From the NCBI GenBank assembly GCA_937902605.1, contig CALFNC010000416.1, positions 1-8,714 of the forward strand: DNA of 8,714 nt. The letters run 5' to 3'. Position numbers and translations under genes: made by a program. Positions 1-5,625 of this stretch are shown piece by piece (positions within the stretch are counted from its first letter, which is position 1; each line of letters begins with the position of its first letter). Below the pieces are notes generated by a model. That model saw only the letters and a list, made by a program, of their open reading frames with translations, made no database searches and was not told the origin of the DNA. The DNA is from an uncultured Acidobacteriota bacterium. GTDB taxonomy: Bacteria; Acidobacteriota; Thermoanaerobaculia; UBA5066.

Positions 1-396
1 GTGTGTGCCCTTGGCGCCCCCGCCGTTGTAGGTGTCCGGGTCGAACCACCCCTCGTTGGCGAAGTTGAACGCGATCTTCTGCTCGACAGACCACCAGGTC
101 AGCCACCCGGCGATCGGCGTGAGGACGAGACTCCCGGCGCCGATGGCGAGAGAACGGTTCCGGACCTTTCGGGGATCGGGGGGCGGGGGCCGGGTGGGAG
201 GAACGGGATCGACATCCGCCGGCGGGGTCAGGTCGAGGACGAGGGGGCCGCCCCCGTAGAGCGACGCGGCGGATTTGCAGGGCCGCGGCGCCTCGCCGGA
301 GCAAAGGCTCATCTCGGTCTCGCTCGCCTGGGCGGGTCCGGCCGCCAGGACGATCGCGAGACCGGCGAGGAGAACGACGCGGCGTGGGAGCCTCAG
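1..396 (-). CDS. Secreted DUF2279-like protein, N-terminal part (runs off the window)
   Basis: The reading frame begins at a CTG (396-394) that overlaps the TGA of the upstream cyclodeaminase gene and stays open to the window edge (132 codons). The first 23 residues form a clear Sec signal peptide: basic n-region RLPRR, hydrophobic core VVLLAGLAIVLAAG, and a PAQA cleavage site before SETE. A short region with two cysteines follows, then a Pro-rich linker (about residues 57-73), a second hydrophobic stretch (LAIGAGSLVLTPIAGWLTWW), and then NEGWF followed by YNGGGAKGTH. That last pattern resembles the NEGWFG...YGGADKxGH motif of DUF2279 (YfiM-like) envelope proteins, whose biochemical role is unknown. 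The assignment is from memory of the family and only the start of the domain is visible. The CTG start is inferred: no ATG, GTG or TTG occurs in this frame for more than 200 nt upstream, and the first internal ATG (about 312) would remove the signal peptide. Confidence 0.6.
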   Translation of the reverse strand, partial: MRLPRRVVLLAGLAIVLAAGPAQASETEMSLCSGEAPRPCKSAASLYGGGPLVLDLTPPADVDPVPPTRPPPPDPRKVRNRSLAIGAGSLVLTPIAGWLTWWSVEQKIAFNFANEGWFDPDTYNGGGAKGTH

Positions 397-1031
397 GTCG
401 TCAGGCCTTTCTTCTTGGCGGCCCCACGGACCGTCAACATCGCTTCGCCTGAATTCTTCGCGAGGTCGTCCGCGTCCTGTCTGAACCCGCCCGCGATTTC
501 CTCGTCGCCGAGCCCGGGGAGGTTGATCCGGACGTTCGCGAGAGCCCCCTCGACCGCCGTCTGGAGGAGGAGGGCGGCGACGAAGACATCGGACGCGGCA
601 TTCGGGTTTCCCTTCTCGGCGACCACGGGAGCGAACGAGAGTGCCCGGCAGGCGAAGGAGGCGGTCTGCATCGGGACGGTGGTCGCCAGGAAGGTGGCGG
701 CGTCGATCGCCTTCTGCCTCGAAACCTTCTGCTCCGGGGTCTCCTTGGGCTGCTTCCTCGCGGCGATGATGGCCTCGTACGAGCGGGTGTCCTCGTCGAC
801 CAGCTCGAGCAGCCTCGCCCGGATCCCGTCCACCTGGTTCGCGACGTTCTCCATATCCTCCCACGCGTCCTTGTACTTCTCCTTCCCGAGGGTGAGACGG
901 GCGACCATCCCGAGCAGCGCAGCCCCGGCCGCCCCCGCGGCGGCGGAGGCCGAGCCCCCCCCAGGAGCCGGAGCCTCGGAAGCGAGGGCCGACGTGAATC
1001 CGGTGACCGAGAGTTCGACGAGCTGGGTCAT
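393..1031 (-). CDS. fchA: Formimidoyltetrahydrofolate cyclodeaminase (FTCD_C family)
   Basis: This is a 212-residue stand-alone cyclodeaminase. It converts 5-formimino-THF to 5,10-methenyl-THF plus ammonia (EC 4.3.1.4) in the cytoplasm, feeding histidine-derived one-carbon units into the folate pool. Visible signatures are PAPGGGS (residues 21-27), the glycine/alanine-rich helix after it, DEDTRSYEAI (about 79-88), and GNPNAASD (141-148), which carries the conserved Asn and Asp of the folate site. NVRINL (166-171) is also typical. The length matches single-domain family members; the formiminotransferase half of the fused eukaryotic enzyme is absent from the window. The ATG is preceded by GGGAG six bases upstream. 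The gene starts 26 nt after hutI, consistent with one operon for the late Hut steps. Related methenyl-THF cyclohydrolases share the fold, but the hutI neighbour favours the cyclodeaminase role. Its TGA overlaps the next gene's start as CTGA. Confidence 0.88.
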   Translation of the reverse strand: MTQLVELSVTGFTSALASEAPAPGGGSASAAAGAAGAALLGMVARLTLGKEKYKDAWEDMENVANQVDGIRARLLELVDEDTRSYEAIIAARKQPKETPEQKVSRQKAIDAATFLATTVPMQTASFACRALSFAPVVAEKGNPNAASDVFVAALLLQTAVEGALANVRINLPGLGDEEIAGGFRQDADDLAKNSGEAMLTVRGAAKKKGLTT

Positions 1032-1057
1032 GGGTCTCTCCCCCTATGCGTCCCGGA

Positions 1058-2356
1058 TCAGGGGACCCGCCGGCCGTCCCGAACGACCGGGGTCCCCGCG
1101 ACAACGACGTCCGTCACGACGTTGACTCCATAGTGGTAGACGATGTGCTCGACCGAGGGTCCGTCGATCAGGACGACGTCGCCGACCTTTCCCTCCTCGA
1201 GGGAGCCGCGCTCCCCCGCGACGCCGAGAGAAGCCGCGGCATTCAGCGTCATGGCAGTGAGCGTTTCCTCGACCGTCATCCCCATCCCGAGGGTTGCGAA
1301 GAAGGCGACGGCGGGAAGGGACTCCGTGTAGGACGAGCCGGGGTTGCAGTCGGTCGCCAGCGCCACGGCGACGCCGGACTCGATCATCTCCCGCGCCGGA
1401 GCATACCGGTCCATCCTCAGGAAGGCCGACGTCCCCGGCAGGAGGACCGCCACGACTCCCGCGCGCGCCATCGCCTCGATGCCGTCGGGCCGCACGTAGA
1501 GGAGGTGGTCGGCCGAGATCGCGCCGACCTCCGCTGCGAGGTTGGCGCCCCCAAGCGGTGTCAGCTCGTCCGCATGCACCCGCGCCCGGAGGCCGCAGCC
1601 GGCCCCGGCCTCCAGCATCCGCCTCGATTCCGCGATGTCGAAGACGCCCGTCTCGCAAAAGACGTCGACGAACGACGCCCCCTTCTGGGCCAGCGCCGGC
1701 AGGATCTCTCGGCAACACTCGTCGACGTAGCGGGCCCGGAGCGCCGCCGACCCGCGGCGCTCCGGCGGGACCTCGTGCCCCGGCAACGCGGTCGCGACGA
1801 CGCCGACCGGGTGCCCCGCACTGCCCGAGAAGACCGCGTGCAGCTGTTTCGTCTCGTTCGCGAGGTCGAGGCCATAGCCGGTCTTGGCCTCGCAGTAGGT
1901 CGTCCCATGCAGGAGCATCCGATCAAGCCGCGAGCGGACCAACGCCGCCAGGTCGGCCTCCGAGGCCGCGCGCGTCGTGGCCACAGTGGAGACGATCCCT
2001 CCCCCCGCCGCCGCGATCTCCGCATAAGTCCGGCCCTTGAGCCGCTCGTTGAACTCCGACTCCCTCAGGCCCGCCCAGGGGAGATGGGTATGGGGGTCGA
2101 CGAAGCCGGGCAGGGCGGTCCGCCCCGACCCGTCCAGCACGCTTTCGCCCGGTGAGGGGCGGTCGCCGTACCGGCGGATGAACTCCTCATCCGGCCCCAC
2201 GAACACGATGCGGCCTTTCTCAATCCGGATGGCCGCGTCCCGGAGCCGGCGAATTCGCCCCTGGTCACCGCCCGTCCGGGAACGAAGTCCGGTCGGCGTG
2301 GCGAGGGAGGCGAGACGGCGGACGGAAAGGACCTCGCCAGCCGGGGAAGAGGTCAG
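1058..2356 (-). CDS. hutI: Imidazolonepropionase
   Basis: Imidazolonepropionase (EC 3.5.2.7) hydrolyses 4-imidazolone-5-propanoate to N-formimino-L-glutamate, the third step of histidine degradation. It is a metal-dependent amidohydrolase. With CTG as residue 1 the protein has 432 residues, close to the usual 400-420. The metal ligands are visible: HTH at 89-91, H261 in HADE and D336 in ATDCNPG. Other signatures are AAAGGGIVSTVATTR (116-129), EAKTGYGLD (156-164), FCETGVF (233-239) and SADH (281-284). The N-terminal segment VLSVRRLASLATPTG matches the family's first strand, which must therefore be translated. The only compatible start is CTG at 2356-2354, overlapping the divIVA TGA. No ATG, GTG or TTG occurs in frame for over 130 nt upstream, and the first one inside (a GTG near residue 51) would delete conserved sequence. 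The frame stays open back to a TTG at 2884, but that extension is only the arginine-rich shadow of divIVA. Confidence 0.9.
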   Translation of the reverse strand: MTSSPAGEVLSVRRLASLATPTGLRSRTGGDQGRIRRLRDAAIRIEKGRIVFVGPDEEFIRRYGDRPSPGESVLDGSGRTALPGFVDPHTHLPWAGLRESEFNERLKGRTYAEIAAAGGGIVSTVATTRAASEADLAALVRSRLDRMLLHGTTYCEAKTGYGLDLANETKQLHAVFSGSAGHPVGVVATALPGHEVPPERRGSAALRARYVDECCREILPALAQKGASFVDVFCETGVFDIAESRRMLEAGAGCGLRARVHADELTPLGGANLAAEVGAISADHLLYVRPDGIEAMARAGVVAVLLPGTSAFLRMDRYAPAREMIESGVAVALATDCNPGSSYTESLPAVAFFATLGMGMTVEETLTAMTLNAAASLGVAGERGSLEEGKVGDVVLIDGPSVEHIVYHYGVNVVTDVVVAGTPVVRDGRRVP

Positions 2357-2868
2357 GCGGATTCCTCTTCGTGGCGCTTCGACCGGAGGATATGAACGGA
2401 GCCATCGAGCTCCTCCTCCTCCTTGTCGAAGTTGAGGACCTGCTGAAACATGTCCAGCATCGCCTGGAGCTTCAGGTGGAAGTTCTTCCGCTCGACCCGG
2501 AGCTCCCGGATCTTCTTCTCGGTCTCCGCCGCACGCTCCATCGCCTGGTTCATGAGGCGCTCGCCCTGCCGCTCCGCCTCGGCGATCCGCTGCTCGGCCT
2601 CCCGCTCGCTCGTGGAGCGAAGGCCTTCCGCCGACCGTTGGGCGAGAAGGAGGGTCTCCTTCAGGGTCGCCTCGGTTTCGCGGAACCGGAGGTTCTCCCC
2701 CTTCAGGCGGTCGTTCTCTCGTTCCAGCTCGTCGAGACGGCGATACAGGTCCTCGATGTCCTCCCCCATTCCCTCGAGGAACTGCGAGACCTCGGCCGTG
2801 TCGTAGCCGCGGAAACGCTTCGTGAAGGCCCGCTTGCGGATGTCGAGGGGGGTGATCGGGGATCGCAC
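2353..2868 (-). CDS. DivIVA-domain coiled-coil protein
   Basis: This 171-residue protein has the N-terminal DivIVA/GpsB lipid-binding signature. The segment ITPLDIRKRAF (about 5-15) is followed by RGYDTAEVSQFLEGM (about 20-34), corresponding to the family's L-T-P-x-D-I ... R-G-Y-D-x-x-E-V-x-x-F-L pattern. From about residue 36 to 150 it is a long charged coiled coil (repeated EREN, RLKGEN, EREAEQRI, MERAAETEKKIREL), ending in an acidic tail. Family members bind curved membrane at poles or division sites and recruit partners; the cellular role here is not shown by the sequence. The GTG at 2868 is the only plausible start, since an in-frame TAG lies 12 nt upstream. No Shine-Dalgarno sequence precedes it, but a TAGAAT box sits six bases before the GTG, suggesting a leaderless transcript. 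The TGA overlaps the CTG start of hutI. Confidence 0.85.
   Translation of the reverse strand: MRSPITPLDIRKRAFTKRFRGYDTAEVSQFLEGMGEDIEDLYRRLDELERENDRLKGENLRFRETEATLKETLLLAQRSAEGLRSTSEREAEQRIAEAERQGERLMNQAMERAAETEKKIRELRVERKNFHLKLQAMLDMFQQVLNFDKEEEELDGSVHILRSKRHEEESA
2363..2367 (-). promoter_or_regulatory. Ribosome binding site of hutI supporting a CTG start
   Basis: GAGGA lies inside the last codons of divIVA and ends six nucleotides before the CTG at 2356-2354, which is ideal Shine-Dalgarno spacing. It decides the start because no ATG, GTG or TTG is available nearby. Together with the CTGA stop/start overlap it suggests termination-reinitiation coupling. Confidence 0.55.
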
Positions 2869-2874
2869 GTCTAA

Positions 2875-2880
2875 ATTCTA
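2875..2880 (-). promoter_or_regulatory. Putative -10 box of a leaderless divIVA promoter
   Basis: TAGAAT (minus strand) matches the sigma-70 -10 consensus at five of six positions. It lies in the short A/T-rich spacer between the rhomboid gene and divIVA. Six nucleotides separate it from the GTG start, so transcription would begin at or next to the start codon. No good -35 hexamer is seen at 17 nt (GCCACT). The absence of any Shine-Dalgarno sequence fits leaderless initiation. The function is inferred. Confidence 0.4.
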
Positions 2881-2908
2881 TCAACCCGGGCTGTCGCAGT
2901 GGCCGGGG

Positions 2909-3634
2909 TCAGTGAAAGCGGCCCGAATCCTCCGGGCGGACGACGCGGAATCGGCGGCGTCCCCCGAGGCCGGGACTCAATCTGCTTTGCCACCGGCCTG
3001 GACCGGACCAGCGCCCGCGGCCCCGCGTCCAGAGCCAGGAAACCGGAAGCCCCCCCAGGAGGAAGAGCAGGCGGACGGGGGAACGGCTCGCCTCGAGCTC
3101 GCCGAAGACGACGATCACGAGCGAGAGGAGGGCGAACCCCCCGCGCGTCAGCGGGAGCACGCCAAAGAACGAGACGGGGAGGCGGGGGCCGGCGAGCGCC
3201 CACGCCACAATCGTCGCCGTGAGAAGCCCGGAGATCCCGTAGCCGGGCAATGCGAACCTCGTCGGGAGAAGGACCGAGGCTCCGACGCCGAGCACGGCGG
3301 CGCAGACGGTCGCCGTCACGAGGAAGAATGCGTACCGGCGGGAGCCCCACGACGGTTCGAGCTCCGAGCCGAGGGCCCAGAAGAGGAGCAGGCCGAAGAG
3401 GAGGTTCCAGATTCCCGGAAGGACGAGGGGGTAGGTGAGGAGCCTCCAGAGCTCCAGCCGGCGGACGATCGAGATAGGGTCGGCCATGAGGAGGCCGGTC
3501 GTCGCTGGCGCGAGGAGCCCCATCAGATAACCGGCAACCGAGAGGGCCAGCGTGATTCGCGTGACCGGGGGAAGGAGCCGCCAGCCGGGGGGCCCCGCGA
3601 ACCGAAGGTGCGGAAACGGGCTTCTTCCGCTCAT
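2909..3634 (-). CDS. Rhomboid-fold membrane protein, probably catalytically inactive
   Basis: This is a 241-residue polytopic membrane protein. Hydrophobic segments lie at about 26-46, 76-89, 101-123, 134-150, 166-179 and 187-203, followed by a basic cytosolic-looking tail (204-241). The block ELWRLLTYPLV, then WNLLFGLLLFWALG, then SELEPSWGSRR matches the rhomboid L1-TM2 region, and GYGISG (131-136) is the GxSG serine motif, with S135 in the nucleophile position. However, the catalytic histidine normally found in a HxGG context of the last helix is replaced (LFLLGG, L192), and the His and Asn of the usual H-x-x-x-N oxyanion helix are replaced in WNLLFG. It therefore looks like a rhomboid pseudoprotease that retains the fold. 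The start is ATG, 44 nt after yggS; the only SD-like GAGG is just two bases before it, so initiation is probably weak or coupled. It ends 40 nt before divIVA. Family membership is recalled, not searched. Confidence 0.72.
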   Translation of the reverse strand: MSGRSPFPHLRFAGPPGWRLLPPVTRITLALSVAGYLMGLLAPATTGLLMADPISIVRRLELWRLLTYPLVLPGIWNLLFGLLLFWALGSELEPSWGSRRYAFFLVTATVCAAVLGVGASVLLPTRFALPGYGISGLLTATIVAWALAGPRLPVSFFGVLPLTRGGFALLSLVIVVFGELEASRSPVRLLFLLGGLPVSWLWTRGRGRWSGPGRWQSRLSPGLGGRRRFRVVRPEDSGRFH

Positions 3635-3678
3635 CGCCTCAGACTAGCATCGCCCCGGACTGCCGGAGGAGCTCTTCG

Positions 3679-4338
3679 TCAGGGGCGCCGTGCCCCGAAG
3701 AGGGCGCTTCCGACCCGCACCAGCGTCGCCCCTTCCTCGATCGCCGCCTCGAAGTCGTCGCTCATCCCCATCGACAGCTCCGTCAGCGATTCCGCCTCCG
3801 CCAGCCTCCGCAGGGTCTGGAAGTGCGATCTCGTCTCGCCGGGAGGAGGAATGGCCATCAAGCCGCGGAGGTCGAGATTCGGGAGAGCCCGGATCTCCTC
3901 GACGAGACGCGGCAGATCGGCCGGGGCCACGCCCGCCTTGGTTGGCTCCTCCCCGAGGAGCACCTCGATGAAGACCGCGAGCCGCTTCCCGGCCGCCGCC
4001 CGGTCGAGGCGCCGGGCGAGGTCGGCCGAGTCGACGGTCTGAACCACGTCGGCGATGCGAGCGGCCCGCGCCGCCTTGTTGGACTGCACAGGCCCGATGA
4101 CGTGCCGGACCCCGCCGGACGGCAGGGACGGGAACTTCGCCTCGGCTTCCTGGATCCGGTTCTCGCCGAAGTGCCTGACGCCGGCCCTCCACGCGGCGAG
4201 GAGGTCCTCCACCGGCTTTGTTTTCGTGACGGCCACCAGCGTCACCGTCTGCGGAGCGCGCCCCGCCCGGCGGGCTGACTCTGCAATCCGCCCTCGGACT
4301 TCCGCGGTCCGTGCGGCGACCTCCTCGTCCCGGGTCAA
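3679..4338 (-). CDS. yggS: YggS/PROSC-family pyridoxal phosphate homeostasis protein
   Basis: This 219-residue cytosolic protein belongs to the single-domain TIM-barrel PLP-binding family (YggS, YlmE, PROSC/PLPBP). It has no established enzymatic reaction and keeps free PLP and amino-acid pools in balance. LVAVTKTKP (34-42) holds the Schiff-base lysine K39. HFGENRIQEAEAKF and HVIGPVQSNK follow. Near the C-terminus LSMGMSDDFEAAI and GATLVRVGSALFGAR form the phosphate-binding signature. The length agrees with the family's 220-235. The start is TTG (4338-4336), overlapping the RNase H TGA as TTGA, with GGAG four bases upstream inside the end of the RNase H gene, so translational coupling is likely. 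In Gram-positive bacteria the homolog ylmE lies in a cluster leading to divIVA; here a rhomboid-like gene separates yggS and divIVA. Confidence 0.93.
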   Translation of the reverse strand: MTRDEEVAARTAEVRGRIAESARRAGRAPQTVTLVAVTKTKPVEDLLAAWRAGVRHFGENRIQEAEAKFPSLPSGGVRHVIGPVQSNKAARAARIADVVQTVDSADLARRLDRAAAGKRLAVFIEVLLGEEPTKAGVAPADLPRLVEEIRALPNLDLRGLMAIPPPGETRSHFQTLRRLAEAESLTELSMGMSDDFEAAIEEGATLVRVGSALFGARRP

Positions 4339-4754
4339 GGCGCTCCGGACCTCGCACGATCGAGGGCGGCATTCGCGAGAGCGTCCGCCTCGCGGTTCTC
4401 CTCGCGGCGGACGTGGACGACACGGAGGTCGGCGATCCGGCCCGCTCGTCGCCGGGCCTCCTCCAGGTACGGCCGGAGGTGGTCCGCCTTCATCCGGTAC
4501 TCCCCGAGGAACTGCCGGACCACCAGCTGGCTATCGGCCCGGATTTCGACGCGGGCCGCGCCGCGGCCGACCGCGGCGTTGAGGGCCGCCAGGAACCCCC
4601 GCCACTCCGCGACATTGCTCGTCGTCGAACCGATCGCTTCGGAGATCCGCACCCCCGACGAGGAGAAGACGCCGAAGGCGGCCGGCCCCGGGTTCCCGCG
4701 CGAGGCCCCGTCGAAGTAAAGGACGAGGGGCACGGTACGGCCGGCCTGCGTCAC
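4335..4754 (-). CDS. rnhA: Ribonuclease HI-family protein
   Basis: This 139-residue RNase H-fold protein is expected to cleave the RNA strand of RNA-DNA hybrids. The DEDD carboxylates are all visible: D15 in YFDGASRGNPGPA, E50 in TSNVAEWRGFLAAL, D74 in IRADSQLVVRQ and D124 in REENREADALANAAL. H114 in VVHVRREEN corresponds to the flexible catalytic-loop histidine region. The GASRGNPGPA and NREADALAN wording is closer to the short archaeal/Bacillus YpdQ-like type than to E. coli RnhA, so the symbol is by function only. The start is GTG (4754-4752), overlapping the preceding zinc-ribbon gene's stop as GTGA. Only GGA, three bases upstream, resembles a Shine-Dalgarno sequence, so translation probably depends on coupling. 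The next gene (yggS) again overlaps by four bases. Confidence 0.9.
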   Translation of the reverse strand: MTQAGRTVPLVLYFDGASRGNPGPAAFGVFSSSGVRISEAIGSTTSNVAEWRGFLAALNAAVGRGAARVEIRADSQLVVRQFLGEYRMKADHLRPYLEEARRRAGRIADLRVVHVRREENREADALANAALDRARSGAP

Positions 4755-5494
4755 ACTTCCAGCCGGGCGTCCCAGTAGAGGATCCTCTTGCAGCTCTCGC
4801 AGTGGATCGTGTCTTTGGAGAGCCGGAGGTCCGAGAGGAGCTGCGGACGGAGCCGGACGTTGCAGGCGGAGCAGGCGGCGGTCTGGCTCCCGACCATCGA
4901 CACACGGGCCACCGCGATCCCCGCCCGACTCTTGGCGATCCGGTCAAAGACCGAGAGGAGCTTGCGGTCGATGTGCTTGCGGAGTTCGGCGGCCTTCCTC
5001 TCGCCGGCATCGACCTCCTCGGTCAAGGCGGCCTGCTCGGCCCGCCATTCGGTCATTTGCTCCTCGTAGCCAGCCGCTTCCGCCGGGAACGAGTCATCGT
5101 GGGACTCGCTCTCCTTTCGGGCCTCGATGGCGACCTCCTCGAGCGAGAGGATCTCGTCTTCCCGCGTCCGGATCTCCTTCTTCACCGTGTCGATCTCGTT
5201 CAGGAGGGCGCCATATTCCTTGTTGGTCTTCACGGCCTTCTGCTGCGACTGGAACTTCTTCAGGCTTTCGGCGAGGTCGGCGATCTCGTCGGCCAGGACC
5301 GTCCGCCGGTCCTCCGCGCTCTTCAGCCGCGCGGTCCCCTCGTTGTGCCTTAGGAGGGCGTCCTGGAACGCCGCCTCGACGTGGACGAGGTGATCCGGGG
5401 TCCTCGCCCGTTTCTCGCTTTTGGTCCGGATCTCGAGCAGGACCTCTTGGAGCTGGTAGAGCCGGTCTAGGGGAGTGGGCGCGTTGTCGGCCAA
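4751..5494 (-). CDS. Coiled-coil protein with C-terminal C4 zinc ribbon (zf-RING_7 family)
   Basis: This 247-residue protein consists of a long antiparallel-type coiled coil (about residues 8-185) and a C-terminal zinc ribbon. The ribbon cysteines are C208 and C211 (CSAC) and C232 and C235 (CESC), followed by the typical ILYW. The motif KTNKEYGALLNEID (89-102) is the conserved hinge of the family often labelled C4-type zinc ribbon, zf-RING_7 or CdsZ-like. Members are thought to bind nucleic acid or partner proteins, but the role in this organism cannot be read from the sequence. The gene commonly sits next to rnhA-type genes in other bacteria, as here. The start is TTG (5494-5492) with a perfect AGGAGG four bases upstream. 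A strong hairpin lies just before that ribosome binding site (see the terminator entry). Its stop overlaps the GTG of the RNase H gene. Confidence 0.87.
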   Translation of the reverse strand: MADNAPTPLDRLYQLQEVLLEIRTKSEKRARTPDHLVHVEAAFQDALLRHNEGTARLKSAEDRRTVLADEIADLAESLKKFQSQQKAVKTNKEYGALLNEIDTVKKEIRTREDEILSLEEVAIEARKESESHDDSFPAEAAGYEEQMTEWRAEQAALTEEVDAGERKAAELRKHIDRKLLSVFDRIAKSRAGIAVARVSMVGSQTAACSACNVRLRPQLLSDLRLSKDTIHCESCKRILYWDARLEV

Positions 5495-5498
5495 GTCG

Positions 5499-5504
5499 CC
5501 TCCT
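5499..5504 (-). promoter_or_regulatory. Ribosome binding site of the zinc-ribbon gene
   Basis: A full AGGAGG consensus ends four bases before the TTG start at 5494. It is the strongest Shine-Dalgarno sequence in the window and fixes the TTG as the start codon. It lies immediately after the T-rich tail of the upstream hairpin, so folding of that leader could affect ribosome access. Confidence 0.7.
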
Positions 5505-5505
5505 G

Positions 5506-5536
5506 AAAAGGGAAACGGGCGCCGACCGGCGCCCGT
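5506..5536 (-). terminator. Terminator- or attenuator-like hairpin in the zinc-ribbon gene leader
   Basis: A perfect 9-bp inverted repeat (ACGGGCGCC / GGCGCCCGT) with a 4-nt loop occupies 5515-5536. On the minus strand it is followed by an interrupted T tract, TTTCCCTTTT, so it resembles an intrinsic terminator acting on transcripts from the tRNA side. It ends about 20 nt before the TTG start, leaving no room for a promoter after it. It may stop tRNA transcripts partially, or act as an attenuator with read-through into the downstream operon. The broken T tract suggests termination is incomplete. Confidence 0.55.
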
Positions 5537-5557
5537 CTGACGGGAAGATAGACCCCC

Positions 5558-5576
5558 GGCGACTCGGTGCGTCGCC
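5558..5576 (-). other. Short inverted repeat in the tRNA-to-zinc-ribbon spacer
   Basis: GGCGAC and GTCGCC form a 6-bp stem with a 7-nt loop. No T tract follows on either strand, so it is not a typical terminator. With the second hairpin it makes the 131-nt spacer (5495-5625) strongly structured. On the minus strand TATCTT (5550-5545) is a possible -10 box between the two hairpins, but no matching -35 is visible. Apart from the ribosome binding site I see nothing else in this spacer. Confidence 0.3.
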
Positions 5577-5625
5577 TCGGGAGCTGGGAACCTCGTGGCA
5601 CTCGGAATCTAACCTCTTCTTCCGG

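Noticed and set aside
1..1125. A 374-codon plus-strand open frame across the first kilobase.
   Set aside because: It covers the cyclodeaminase and DUF2279-like genes on the other strand and has low-complexity Arg/Pro/Ala composition. It is a high-GC shadow.
1058..2884. A 608-residue version of HutI starting at TTG 2884.
   Set aside because: The first 176 residues are the Arg/Pro-rich frame shadow of divIVA; HutI homology begins only after the CTG at 2356.
2822..4042. A 406-codon plus-strand open frame opposite the rhomboid and yggS genes.
   Set aside because: It is a charged low-complexity translation with no domain, and yggS on the opposite strand is unambiguous.
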